Below are positions 6,989-14,529 of a DNA stretch of 42,675 nucleotides, one piece after another (position 1 is the stretch's first letter; each line of letters begins with the position of its first letter). The notes below the pieces were generated by a model that saw only the letters and a list, made by a program, of their open reading frames with translations, was not told where the DNA came from and did no database searches. The translations under genes were made by a program, and so were the position numbers. The stretch is from an uncultured Eubacteriales bacterium (GTDB taxonomy: Bacteria; Bacillota; Clostridia; Oscillospirales; QAMX01), in assembly GCA_905205975.1 (NCBI GenBank), contig CAJLFQ010000012.1:1-42675 (forward strand), written 5' to 3'.

Positions 6989-8686
6989 ATGAGCTACGAT
7001 AAAAAGATCTATGACAACGGCACGCCGACACTGCACAAACAATATCTGAATGAAACGTTTGATGCAGCCGGTCACCTGACCCGTCTCACATACAACATCC
7101 CGGAACACTTCAACTTCGCCTACGACGTGATCGACGTTTTGGGCCGCACCTGCCCGGAAAAACGCGCCATGTTGCACCTCTCCAACGACTTGGAAGAGCA
7201 TACCTATACATTTGCCGACATCGCAAGAGAAAGCGACAAGACCGCCGCCATGCTGGCTGAGCACGGCGTCAAGCGCGGCGACCGCGTCATGCTGATTCTG
7301 AAGCGTCATTTTGAATTCTGGCCGTCTATTCTCGCCTGTCACAAGCTCGGCGCAGCCGTCATTCCGGCAACCAACCAGCTCGCCGCCAAAGACATTCTCT
7401 ACCGCTTCAAAGCAGCCGGTGTTTCCGCCGTACTCTGCACGGCAGACGGCGACATCGCCGACCATGTGGAAGCCGCCGCAAACGACTATGACCAGCCGCT
7501 TTTGAAGATTCTCGTCCACGGCGACCGCCCCGGCTGGGTCTCCTATACCGAAGCACAGCAAAACGCGCCGGCATTTGTCCCGCCTGCCGACCGCAACGAA
7601 AACAGCGACACGATGCTGATTTACTTTACCTCCGGCACCTCCGGGATGCCGAAAATGGTCATGCACGATTTCACCTATCCGATCGGCCACATCGCGACCG
7701 CAAAATACTGGCACCACGTCTCCGGCGAAGGGATGCACTTTACGATCTCCGATACCGGCTGGGGCAAGGCCGTCTGGGGCAAGCTGTACGGCCAGTGGTT
7801 CATGGAAACGGCCATCTTCGTCTACGACTTCGACCGTTTCCACCCGGACGCCGTTTTGTCTGCCATTCAGAAATACGACGTGACCACATTCTGCGCACCG
7901 CCGACGATGTTCCGCTTCTTCATCAAAGAAGACCTCTCCAAATACGACCTCTCTACGCTTCGCCATGTGACCATTGCCGGTGAAGCGCTGAACCCGGAAG
8001 TCTATGAGCAGTTCCGCCGGGCAACCGGTCTCTCGCTCTACGAAGGGTTCGGTCAAACGGAAACCACGCTGACCGTTTTCAACGCCTACGACATGACACC
8101 GCGCCCCGGCTCCATGGGTGTGCCTTCCCCGGCATACGATGTGGACATCGTGGATGAAGCAGGCAACCCGACGATTCCCGGCGTCACCGGTGAAATCGTC
8201 CTGCGTCTGCCGGAATCCGGCAAACCGGCCGGTCTCTTCAAGGGCTATTATCTGGACGACGCGTTGACCGCAGAAGCGTGCCGCAACGGGCTCTACCACA
8301 CCGGCGACACCGCATGGCGCGATGAAGACGGGTACTTCTGGTATGTCGGCCGGGTGGATGACGTCATCAAGTCGTCCGGCTACCGCATTGGGCCGTTTGA
8401 AGTGGAAAGTGTTTTGATGGAGCATCCCGCCGTTCTGGAGTGCGCCGTCACCCCGGCACCCGATCCGATCCGTGGTCAGGTTGTCAAGGCGACCATCGTC
8501 TTGGCCCGCGGTTATCTCGCGAGCGACAGTTTGGCGGATGAAATCAAAGCCTATGTCAAGTCGCACACCGCGCCGTATAAATATCCGCGCATCATCGAAT
8601 TTGTCGAAGATCTTCCCAAAACGATCTCCGGCAAAATCCGCCGCAACGAAATCCGCGACCGCGACCGTCAGCGGATGCAGCCGTAA
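6989..8686 (+). CDS. AMP-forming acyl-CoA synthetase (ANL superfamily)
   Basis: Activates a carboxylic acid to its CoA thioester through an acyl-adenylate. The 565-aa protein has the complete motif set: P-loop TSGTSGMPK (214-222), GFGQTET (353-359), YHTGD (436-440), the hinge GRVDDVIKSSGYRIGPFEVE (454-473) and catalytic Lys549 in KTISGKIRR. The length and the GYRIGPFEVE hinge resemble medium-chain/acetyl-CoA-like synthetases rather than luciferase-like enzymes. The chain length of the substrate cannot be read. AAAGGAAA lies upstream of the ATG. It sits between two XRE regulators on the same strand and just upstream of two fatty-acid-binding DegV genes, which favours a fatty or branched acid substrate. 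Confidence 0.92.
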   Translation: MSYDKKIYDNGTPTLHKQYLNETFDAAGHLTRLTYNIPEHFNFAYDVIDVLGRTCPEKRAMLHLSNDLEEHTYTFADIARESDKTAAMLAEHGVKRGDRVMLILKRHFEFWPSILACHKLGAAVIPATNQLAAKDILYRFKAAGVSAVLCTADGDIADHVEAAANDYDQPLLKILVHGDRPGWVSYTEAQQNAPAFVPPADRNENSDTMLIYFTSGTSGMPKMVMHDFTYPIGHIATAKYWHHVSGEGMHFTISDTGWGKAVWGKLYGQWFMETAIFVYDFDRFHPDAVLSAIQKYDVTTFCAPPTMFRFFIKEDLSKYDLSTLRHVTIAGEALNPEVYEQFRRATGLSLYEGFGQTETTLTVFNAYDMTPRPGSMGVPSPAYDVDIVDEAGNPTIPGVTGEIVLRLPESGKPAGLFKGYYLDDALTAEACRNGLYHTGDTAWRDEDGYFWYVGRVDDVIKSSGYRIGPFEVESVLMEHPAVLECAVTPAPDPIRGQVVKATIVLARGYLASDSLADEIKAYVKSHTAPYKYPRIIEFVEDLPKTISGKIRRNEIRDRDRQRMQP

Positions 8687-8729
8687 CCCATTTGAGATCA
8701 TCTGCCATGCGGCAAAGGAATCAGACATC

Positions 8730-9323
8730 ATGGAAGATTTTAAACTGACGTTTGCAAGCAACCTCATCCGGCTCCGCACGGCAGCCGGTCTGACCCAAGC
8801 AGAGCTCGGCGAAAAGCTGAGCTACTCCGACAAGAGCGTTTCCAAATGGGAACGCGCCGAGTCCCTGCCGGATGCCTTCGTCCTCCAGAAGATGGCCGGT
8901 ATTTTCGGCGTCTCGATCGACTATCTACTCACCGGGCACGATGAATGGAAGCCGCAGCCGCATGTTCCGCCCAAGCGGGAATTCACCTTCAGCACCACCA
9001 TTGTGATGGGCGTTGCCGTCGCCGGAATCTGGACGCTCGCGCTGCTCTGCTTCATCATCCTCTGGCTGATGGGACAGACCCAATGGCTCCTCTTTATCTG
9101 GGCCATTCCGGTCTCTCTCGTCACGCTGCTGGTGATGAACTCCGTTTGGAACGCCGGACGGGGCAACCGGTTTCTGGTTGGCGGGCTTGTTCTGAGCATC
9201 ATCCTGCTCGTTTACCTCTCGCTTTTGAAGATCCATCCATGGCAGCTCTTTTTGTTGACTGTTCCAGCAGAAATCATCGTTTTTCTCAGTTTCCGAATCA
9301 AGAATCATTTCAAAAAACGGTAG
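8730..9323 (+). CDS. XRE-family helix-turn-helix protein with four C-terminal membrane segments
   Basis: 197 aa. Residues about 8-64 are a canonical XRE domain (LRTAAGLTQAELGEKLSYSD, SVSKWERAESLPD). After a short proline-containing linker come four hydrophobic segments (about 91-115, 119-141, 147-166 and 171-190), ending in a basic tail. This layout suggests a membrane-tethered DNA-binding regulator. The start is set at 8730, 43 bp after the synthetase stop, because the XRE domain begins there and AAAGGA precedes it; the frame is open further upstream only as an overlap with the synthetase. Probably the last gene of the operon from 6148, ended by the terminator at 9352-9391. The signal is unknown. 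Confidence 0.88.
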   Translation: MEDFKLTFASNLIRLRTAAGLTQAELGEKLSYSDKSVSKWERAESLPDAFVLQKMAGIFGVSIDYLLTGHDEWKPQPHVPPKREFTFSTTIVMGVAVAGIWTLALLCFIILWLMGQTQWLLFIWAIPVSLVTLLVMNSVWNAGRGNRFLVGGLVLSIILLVYLSLLKIHPWQLFLLTVPAEIIVFLSFRIKNHFKKR

Positions 9324-9351
9324 TCTACTTACAGTAGAATCGCGTTTTCCG

Positions 9352-9391
9352 GGGTGTAGAGTCCATTTTGACGGGCTCTACACCCTTTTTT
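9352..9391 (+). terminator. Intrinsic terminator after the XRE membrane protein
   Basis: GGGTGTAGAG (9352-9361) pairs with CTCTACACCC (9376-9385), the pairing can extend inward by GAGTCC/GGGCTC with one G-U, and six T follow (9386-9391). Confidence 0.88.
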
Positions 9392-9418
9392 CTGTCTGGA
9401 GAATCGTCCGTTCGGTAT

Positions 9419-9450
9419 GTAGAACCGTCCTCTTGACATCGTAGAACCGT
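9419..9450 (+). repeat. Two GTAGAACCGT direct repeats upstream of the degV promoter
   Basis: GTAGAACCGT occurs at 9419-9428 and 9441-9450, two helical turns apart (22 bp). A shorter relative, ATCGTAGG, follows at about 9459-9466, and the terminator arm GGTGTAGAG has similar sequence. The repeats end 17 bp before the -35 of the degV promoter, a typical position for an activator site. No regulator is assigned. Confidence 0.45.
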
Positions 9451-9466
9451 TCTGCCGAATCGTAGG

Positions 9467-9495
9467 TTGTTTTTTCACGGCTGGTATGGTATCCT
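9467..9495 (+). promoter_or_regulatory. Probable promoter of the degV pair
   Basis: TTGTTT (9467-9472) is 17 bp from TATCCT (9490-9495), which is preceded by TGG as in extended -10 promoters. The -35 is only moderate. Confidence 0.55.
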
Positions 9496-9548
9496 AAACC
9501 TGCGGCCGACGCAAAGCCGCCATCAATCATCATCATCGGAGGCAACCT

Positions 9549-10436
9549 ATGAACCCATTCGTCTTAAGCTGCTGCTCCACGGCGGATCTTTCCAAAGAGC
9601 ATTTGGATCGCCGGGACATTCATTATGTCTGTTTTCACTACACGCTGGATGGCGTCCAGCATATGGACGACCTCGGCGTTTCCATGCCGCTGAACGCTTT
9701 TTATACGGCGCTGGCCAACGGGTCGGTTGCGACCACTTCTCAGGTCAACCTGTCTGAATACATGAACTACTTCACCGGATTTCTGGAACAGGGGCTGGAC
9801 GTGCTGCATGTCTGTCTGTCTTCCGGCATCTCCGGCAGCTACAACTCCGCCATGAGCGCCGCCATGATTGCGCGCGAACAGTTTCCGGATCGAAAAATTT
9901 ACGTCGTCGATTCGCTGGGCGCCTCCTCCGGCTTCGGCCTCATTATGGAAACGCTGGCAGACCTCCGCGACGGCGGCATGAACATCGATGAGCTGCACGA
10001 TTGGGTGGAAGCCAACAAGCTGCGCATGCATCACTGGTTCTTCTCCACGGATCTCTCCTTCTATGTCCGCGGCGGACGCATTTCCCGGGCGGCCGGACTC
10101 TTCGGCAGCCTGCTGAACATCTGCCCGCTTTTGAATATGGACAATTTTGGGCGGCTGATTCCGCGCAGCAAACTGCGCGGCAAGCGCAAAGCCATCAGCG
10201 AAATCGTCGAGCGCATGGAACAGCACGCGGAAAACGGTCTGAACTACGCCGGGAAATGCTTCATCTCCAACTCCGCCTGTTATGACGACGCCCGACAGGT
10301 TGCTGATCTCGTTGAACAGCGCTTCCCGCATTTGAACGGGAAGGTTTTGATCAACGACATCGGCACAACCATCGGCAGCCACACCGGACCGGGGACGGTT
10401 GCGCTCTTCTTCTGGGGCGATGAACGGGTGAACTGA
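9549..10436 (+). CDS. DegV family protein (fatty-acid-binding, FakB-like), first copy
   Basis: 295-aa DegV-fold protein. Family members such as FakB bind a fatty acid and present it to the kinase FakA. The N-terminal SCCSTADLS replaces the usual TDSTADLP, so the first Asp of that motif is absent. LSSGISGSYNSA (about 91-102) matches the fatty-acid carboxyl-binding loop, and YVRGGRISR and HTGPGTVALFF are the other two family signatures. A ribosome site GGAGGCAACCT precedes the ATG. Its last base is the first base of the next DegV start codon (TGATG), so the pair is translationally coupled. No FakA homologue lies in this window. Confidence 0.9.
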   Translation: MNPFVLSCCSTADLSKEHLDRRDIHYVCFHYTLDGVQHMDDLGVSMPLNAFYTALANGSVATTSQVNLSEYMNYFTGFLEQGLDVLHVCLSSGISGSYNSAMSAAMIAREQFPDRKIYVVDSLGASSGFGLIMETLADLRDGGMNIDELHDWVEANKLRMHHWFFSTDLSFYVRGGRISRAAGLFGSLLNICPLLNMDNFGRLIPRSKLRGKRKAISEIVERMEQHAENGLNYAGKCFISNSACYDDARQVADLVEQRFPHLNGKVLINDIGTTIGSHTGPGTVALFFWGDERVN

Positions 10437-11290
10437 TGATCCGCGTTTTTACCGATACCTCTGCCAATCTGCCCGGTACGCTCGCCGTGTCCAGCGGCCT
10501 CACGGTGCTGCCGTTCCACTACACAATTGACGGGCAGGAAATGACCGGCGCCGACGGCTTTGACGGCCCCGCGTTTTACGATGCCATGCGGAACGGCGCC
10601 GATGTCTCAACGTCGATGATCCGCCCGCACGATTTTACCGAAGCATTTGCCGCTGCGCTGGCGGCAGGCGACGATCTCGTTTATGTCGGTATGTCTGGCG
10701 GCATCAGCGGCACCTTTCAGGCTTCGCTGACCGCTTTGAAGGCGCTGCAAACACAATATCCGGATCGCCGAATGGAAGCGATTGATACCTGTGCAGCTTC
10801 ACTCGGCGAGGGCTTTGCGGCGCTGTATGCCGGGCGTCTGGCCGCCGCCGGAGAGCTGTTCGATTCTCTGGTCAAAAAAGTCCGCGGAAGCTGCCGGGCC
10901 ATGTGCCAGTTTTTTACGGTCGACGATCTGCGCTATCTTCGCCGCGGCGGGCGCATTTCCAAAGTGCGTGCCGTTGTGGGCAGCCTGCTGAGTATCAAGC
11001 CGATTCTCTGCGCCGATGAAGACGGCCACATTGTGCTGGACCGCAAGACACGCGGCCGCCGGTCAGCCATCGAACTGCTGGCAGAAGAATTTGACCGGCG
11101 GGTCACAGACCGGGCTGCGCCGGTCGGCATTGCGCACGCCGACTGCCCGGAGGACGCCGCGCTTTTGGCCGCGCTGCTCACCGAAAACGGTCTGACCGGC
11201 AACATTCTGACCGTCTGCTATGAACCTGTCACCGGCACGCACGTCGGACCGGGCGCACTGGCGCTTTTCTTCTACGGCACCCGCAAATAG
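10436..11290 (+). CDS. DegV family protein (fatty-acid-binding, FakB-like), second copy
   Basis: 284-aa DegV paralogue with the canonical N-terminal TDTSANLP, the fatty-acid loop MSGGISGTFQAS (about 85-96), YLRRGGRISK and HVGPGALALFF. The ATG overlaps the stop of the first degV by one base, so translation depends on the upstream gene. The two proteins are clearly diverged paralogues rather than a recent duplication. In Firmicutes, pairs of FakB proteins differ in acyl-chain preference (saturated versus unsaturated); the same may hold here, but the pocket residues cannot be judged by eye. The weak hairpin and T-rich stretch at 11301-11324 may end the transcript. Confidence 0.92.
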   Translation: MIRVFTDTSANLPGTLAVSSGLTVLPFHYTIDGQEMTGADGFDGPAFYDAMRNGADVSTSMIRPHDFTEAFAAALAAGDDLVYVGMSGGISGTFQASLTALKALQTQYPDRRMEAIDTCAASLGEGFAALYAGRLAAAGELFDSLVKKVRGSCRAMCQFFTVDDLRYLRRGGRISKVRAVVGSLLSIKPILCADEDGHIVLDRKTRGRRSAIELLAEEFDRRVTDRAAPVGIAHADCPEDAALLAALLTENGLTGNILTVCYEPVTGTHVGPGALALFFYGTRK

Positions 11291-11300
11291 CCTGTTTCTT

Positions 11301-11324
11301 CGCCGTTTTGGCGCTTTGTTTTTT
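11301..11324 (+). terminator. Weak terminator-like hairpin after the degV pair
   Basis: CGCC (11301-11304) and GGCG (11310-11313) form a short stem followed by a T-rich run (11315-11324). The stem is only four to five pairs, so efficiency is doubtful. Confidence 0.4.
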
Positions 11325-11340
11325 GGATTCTCTCTCTCGG

Positions 11341-11378
11341 CAATCGAGCCCGCTGAAGGTTTTCAGCGGGCTCGATTG
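11341..11378. other. Perfect 17-bp hairpin without T tract between convergent genes
   Basis: Arms 11341-11357 and 11362-11378 are perfectly complementary with a 4-nt loop. Neither side carries a T run, so it is not a standard intrinsic terminator. It lies between the convergent degV pair and the alpha-oxoamine synthase gene and may cap both mRNA 3' ends. Confidence 0.75.
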
Positions 11379-11413
11379 CTGTCTGATTGGCTGTTGAATT
11401 GATTGGTGCACCG

Positions 11414-12589
11414 TCACATTGTCTTCAGGACATCGATGATGATATCGGCTGCTTCGTCGATTTGAGCAATCGTGTGCGTTGCCGTATAGCTTGTGCGGAG
11501 CAGGCACTGTCCGTCGGCCACTGCCGGCGGAAGCACCGGGTTGACATAGACGCCGCGGTCAAGCAGTGCATGCGTGACCTTCAGCGTGCGGATCTTGTCG
11601 TAGGTCATAATCGGAACGATCGCCGTTTCCGACGCGCCGAACGGCACACCGGCTTCTTTGAGGCGGGCGCGCATATGGGCGGCGTTGGCGGCCAGCCGGT
11701 CAACCCGCTCCGGTTCGGCTTTGAGGATGCGCAGCGCTTCCAGTGCGCCTGCAGCGTTGGCCGGCGGCAGCGAGGCGCTGAAGATAAAGGGGCGCGATTT
11801 GTGGCGGATGAAGTTGATGATTTTCTCGTTGGCCACCACGCAGCCGCCCAGCGATGCCAGCGATTTGGAGAATGTCGTCATAATCATGTCGACGCGGTCG
11901 GTCAATCCGAAATAGCTGGCCGTGCCCCGGCCGCCTTCCCCGATCATGCCGACGCCATGCGCATCGTCTACGAGAATGCCGGCGTTGTATTTATGCGCCA
12001 AGTCACAGATGACATCCAGCTTGGCAATGTCACCACCCATGGAGAAGACGCCGTCGGTCACGATGAGCTTACCGGCATCCATCGGCAGCGCAGACAGAAC
12101 GCGTTCCAAATCCGCCATATCGCTGTGTTCATATTTATAGGTGCGTTTTGCATAGCTCAGACGGCAGCCGTCCACGATGCTGGCGTGATTTTCCCGGTCG
12201 GAAAGGATATAATCATGCATACCGGCGACGGCGGAAATGGCGCCCAGATTCGTCTGGAAGCCGGTCGAATAGGTCACAGCGCCGTCTTTTCCGAAGAAAT
12301 CGGCCAGCTCTTTTTCCAGCTGAATGTGAAGATCCAGCGTGCCGTTCAGGAAACGGGAACCTGAACAGCCGGTTCCATACCGGTCGAGTGCCGCTTTGGC
12401 CGCCTCGATGGTACGTCTGTCGTTTGTCAGGCCGAGATAGTTGTTGGAGCCAATCATGATGGTTCGATGACCGTCAATGACAACTTCCGTATCCTGTGCA
12501 GACTCGAGCGCATGGAAATACGGATAAATCCCAAGCTCCATAATCTTCTGCGGTTCGTCGAATTCATAGCACTTGTCAAATATGCCCAT
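11414..12589 (-). CDS. PLP-dependent alpha-oxoamine synthase, serine palmitoyltransferase/AONS-like
   Basis: 391-aa fold-type I PLP enzyme of the family that condenses an acyl-CoA with an amino acid and loses CO2 (KBL, BioF, HemA, SPT). Visible motifs are GSNNYLGL (47-54), YGTGCSGSRFLNGT (71-84), HASIVDG with His135, DDAHGVG (208-214) and the PLP lysine Lys242 in TTFSKSLASLGG. The N-terminus (FDEPQKIMELGIYPYFHALES) and the TFSKSLASLGG loop look more like bacterial serine palmitoyltransferases than KBL or BioF, but this is a visual judgement. AGGAGG lies 7 nt before the ATG. No biotin or threonine genes are adjacent. It is divergent from an SDR with interleaved promoters, and near an acyl-CoA synthetase and fatty-acid-binding proteins, which fits lipid-base synthesis. 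Confidence 0.88.
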   Translation of the reverse strand: MGIFDKCYEFDEPQKIMELGIYPYFHALESAQDTEVVIDGHRTIMIGSNNYLGLTNDRRTIEAAKAALDRYGTGCSGSRFLNGTLDLHIQLEKELADFFGKDGAVTYSTGFQTNLGAISAVAGMHDYILSDRENHASIVDGCRLSYAKRTYKYEHSDMADLERVLSALPMDAGKLIVTDGVFSMGGDIAKLDVICDLAHKYNAGILVDDAHGVGMIGEGGRGTASYFGLTDRVDMIMTTFSKSLASLGGCVVANEKIINFIRHKSRPFIFSASLPPANAAGALEALRILKAEPERVDRLAANAAHMRARLKEAGVPFGASETAIVPIMTYDKIRTLKVTHALLDRGVYVNPVLPPAVADGQCLLRTSYTATHTIAQIDEAADIIIDVLKTM

Positions 12590-12625
12590 TTTCTGTCCTC
12601 CTGGTCTGGAAAATCTTCTCCTTTT

Positions 12626-12654
12626 ATTATAACATTTTCATTTGCATTTTTCCA
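12626..12654 (-). promoter_or_regulatory. Promoter of the alpha-oxoamine synthase gene
   Basis: On the minus strand TGGAAA (12649-12654) lies 17 bp from a perfect TATAAT (12626-12631). It overlaps the divergent SDR promoter, whose -35 (12642-12647) falls inside this promoter. Confidence 0.75.
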
Positions 12655-12670
12655 GCGAAAAGTGTATGAT
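12642..12670 (+). promoter_or_regulatory. Promoter of the SDR / DapA-like / dipeptidase operon
   Basis: TTGCAT (12642-12647) is 17 bp from TATGAT (12665-12670). The two divergent promoters share 13 bp (12642-12654), so RNA polymerase should not occupy both at once. Confidence 0.7.
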
Positions 12671-12727
12671 AGAAGAAAAAAGTCAGCCGGGTTTTCCGGC
12701 ACGGCTTTGGAAGGACAGGTCAGGCCT

Positions 12728-13534
12728 ATGCAATTGCAGCCCAACGGCGTCTGTCTGGTGACCGGCGCGTCGTCCGGCATCGGCCGCGCCATTGCTGAAT
12801 CCCTTTTGAAGCGGGGTATGCGCGTCTACGGGACATCGCGCCATCCCGCCGCCGAAACCGAAAACGGGATTCACATGCTTCCCCTCGACCTCAGCGACGC
12901 CGCCTCCGTTTCCGCCGCCATCGACGAGCTCTTCCGCCGGGAAGGCCGGATTGACCTGCTCGTCAACAATGCCGGTGCAGGCATCGGCGGCGCCGTGGAA
13001 GACGCGTCGCCGGAGGATCTCCGCCGCCAGCTGGACGTCGCATTTTTCGGCCATGTACTGGTGACGCGGGCGGTTCTGCCGCGGATGCGCGCTTCCGGCG
13101 GGGGGCGCATTCTCTTCACCGGCTCCGTCGCCGCTGGCATCCCCATCCCCTATCAGGCCATGTATTCAGCCTCCAAGGCTGCCCTGCGTGCATTTGCCGC
13201 CGCGCTGGCCGGTGAAGTGGCGCAGTTTGACATCCAGATCACCGTCATTGAACCGGGCGACACACGCACCGGGTTTACGGATCAGCGCAAAACCAGCGTG
13301 CCATCCGGTTCGGCCTATGCCGGACGCGCCGAGCGGAGCATCGCCGTCATGGAGCGGGATGAGCGCAAAGGCGATTCGCCGGAATCCATCGCACGCACGG
13401 CTGTGCGCGCTGCGTTTGCCCGTCACCCCAAGCCCCGCATCACGGTCGGCTTCTCCTACAAGGCGGTAGACCTTTTGCGCCGCTGCCTGCCGGAGCGCTG
13501 GACCCAGAGACTCATTTTTAAATTGTACAGCTAA
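12728..13534 (+). CDS. Short-chain dehydrogenase/reductase (classical SDR)
   Basis: 268-aa classical SDR. The NAD(P)-binding TGASSGIG (12-19), NNAG (80-83), catalytic Ser133 in TGSVAAG and Tyr146-x3-Lys150 in YSASK are all present, followed by EPGDTRTGF. The basic sequence GTSRHP after beta-2 (36-41) suggests NADPH preference. The substrate cannot be deduced; the long C-terminal part resembles SDRs acting on lipids, steroids or other bulky carbonyls. The ATG at 12728 is chosen because the fold starts just after it; the frame is open upstream into the promoter. The ribosome site (GGAAGGA, 12709-12715) is rather far away. First gene of an operon with the DapA-like and PepV-like genes, divergent from the alpha-oxoamine synthase; reduction of its 3-keto product is one possibility. 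Confidence 0.88.
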   Translation: MQLQPNGVCLVTGASSGIGRAIAESLLKRGMRVYGTSRHPAAETENGIHMLPLDLSDAASVSAAIDELFRREGRIDLLVNNAGAGIGGAVEDASPEDLRRQLDVAFFGHVLVTRAVLPRMRASGGGRILFTGSVAAGIPIPYQAMYSASKAALRAFAAALAGEVAQFDIQITVIEPGDTRTGFTDQRKTSVPSGSAYAGRAERSIAVMERDERKGDSPESIARTAVRAAFARHPKPRITVGFSYKAVDLLRRCLPERWTQRLIFKLYS

Positions 13535-13578
13535 CCCCCCTTTCCCCGGCACATTATCAATCAGGAGGTCTGCATATT

Positions 13579-14499
13579 ATGAGAAATCAGTATCCGCAAA
13601 TCAAGGGCATGATGCCGATCCTGCCCACACTTGTCGACGCCGCCGGTGAACCCGATCTGAAGGCGCAGGGGCGCGTTGTCGAATACCTTATCGAAAGCGG
13701 CGCCGTGGCCATCGGCCATATGTGCGGCGCTTCAGAATACGGTAAGGTCAGCGAATATGACCGTGATCCGATTCTGCGCACGCTGGACGAGCAGGTCGCC
13801 GGGCGTGTCCCGATTTTCATCGGCACGACGGACTACACGCACAAAACCTCGCTGAAACGCGCAGAAGCCGCAAAGGCACAGGGCGCCTCCATGATCATGG
13901 TCTGCTCGCCGCCGGCCGGTGTTCTGACGCGTGAAGATCTCATCCGTTATTATGAAGATGTCGGCAGCGTCACCGATCTGCCGATCATCGTGCAGGATAC
14001 GGGTGCCTCCTCCGGCCGATACACGGCGGACACCATCCTTGAAATCTGCGACCGCGTCAAGACGGTCGGATACGTCAAAAGCGAGGGCATCAACTGCCTG
14101 CCGAAAACGAAAGAGCTGCTGAACGCATTTGGCGGCTCGATTCAGATCATCGGCGGCAGCGCTGGATATGCCATGCCGACGCTGCTGCGTCTGGGCATCA
14201 CGGCCTTTATGACCGGCACGGAATGCACGGATGTACACAACGACGTGATTCAGGCGTATTTTGCAGGGGATGAGAAAAAGGCCGACATGCTCTACCACAT
14301 GACGATTCTCTCCTACCTCTACTTCTACGTTCAGAACAACCGGTACTTCCTGAAATATATGCTCAAGCGCCGCGGGCTGATCGACGAAGTGTATCTCCCC
14401 TTCCCGAACGAAAACGGCGTACCGGATCCCTTTATCACGGCTGAGCTCGACCGGACGCTCGACCGCATCAACGAACTGCGCGGAAAAAACGTCCTGTAA
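13579..14499 (+). CDS. Dihydrodipicolinate synthase/N-acetylneuraminate lyase superfamily aldolase, non-canonical
   Basis: 306-aa class I aldolase-type TIM barrel. The Schiff-base lysine is visible as Lys167 in GYVKSEG. Two hallmarks of true DapA are changed: the GTTGE loop is CGASEYGK (49-56), and the catalytic-tyrosine motif (YNVPGRTG) reads QDTGASSG (139-146), which puts Gln139 in place of Tyr133. It is therefore probably not a lysine-pathway DapA but a lyase or dehydratase of unknown substrate. An excellent ribosome site (AGGAGG) precedes the ATG. It lies 44 bp after the SDR and 30 bp before a dipeptidase gene on the same strand. The C-terminal region (about 220-306) is helical, as in the superfamily. 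Confidence 0.88.
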   Translation: MRNQYPQIKGMMPILPTLVDAAGEPDLKAQGRVVEYLIESGAVAIGHMCGASEYGKVSEYDRDPILRTLDEQVAGRVPIFIGTTDYTHKTSLKRAEAAKAQGASMIMVCSPPAGVLTREDLIRYYEDVGSVTDLPIIVQDTGASSGRYTADTILEICDRVKTVGYVKSEGINCLPKTKELLNAFGGSIQIIGGSAGYAMPTLLRLGITAFMTGTECTDVHNDVIQAYFAGDEKKADMLYHMTILSYLYFYVQNNRYFLKYMLKRRGLIDEVYLPFPNENGVPDPFITAELDRTLDRINELRGKNVL

Positions 14500-14529
14500 A
14501 CCGCGCAGACAGACTTGGAGGAACTCATT

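Noticed and set aside
6338..8779. An 813-codon open frame on the minus strand
   Set aside because: It lies antisense to the XRE-cupin and acyl-CoA synthetase genes, crosses their spacer, and reads as low-similarity His/Arg/Gly-rich sequence. Similar long antisense frames opposite pgk, glnN and the MMPL gene reflect GC-rich codon use.
11414..12589. Glycine C-acetyltransferase (kbl) or BioF as a firm name
   Set aside because: No tdh or biotin gene is adjacent, and the N-terminus and TFSKSLASLGG loop look more SPT-like. The substrate is not fixed by sequence, so only the family is named.
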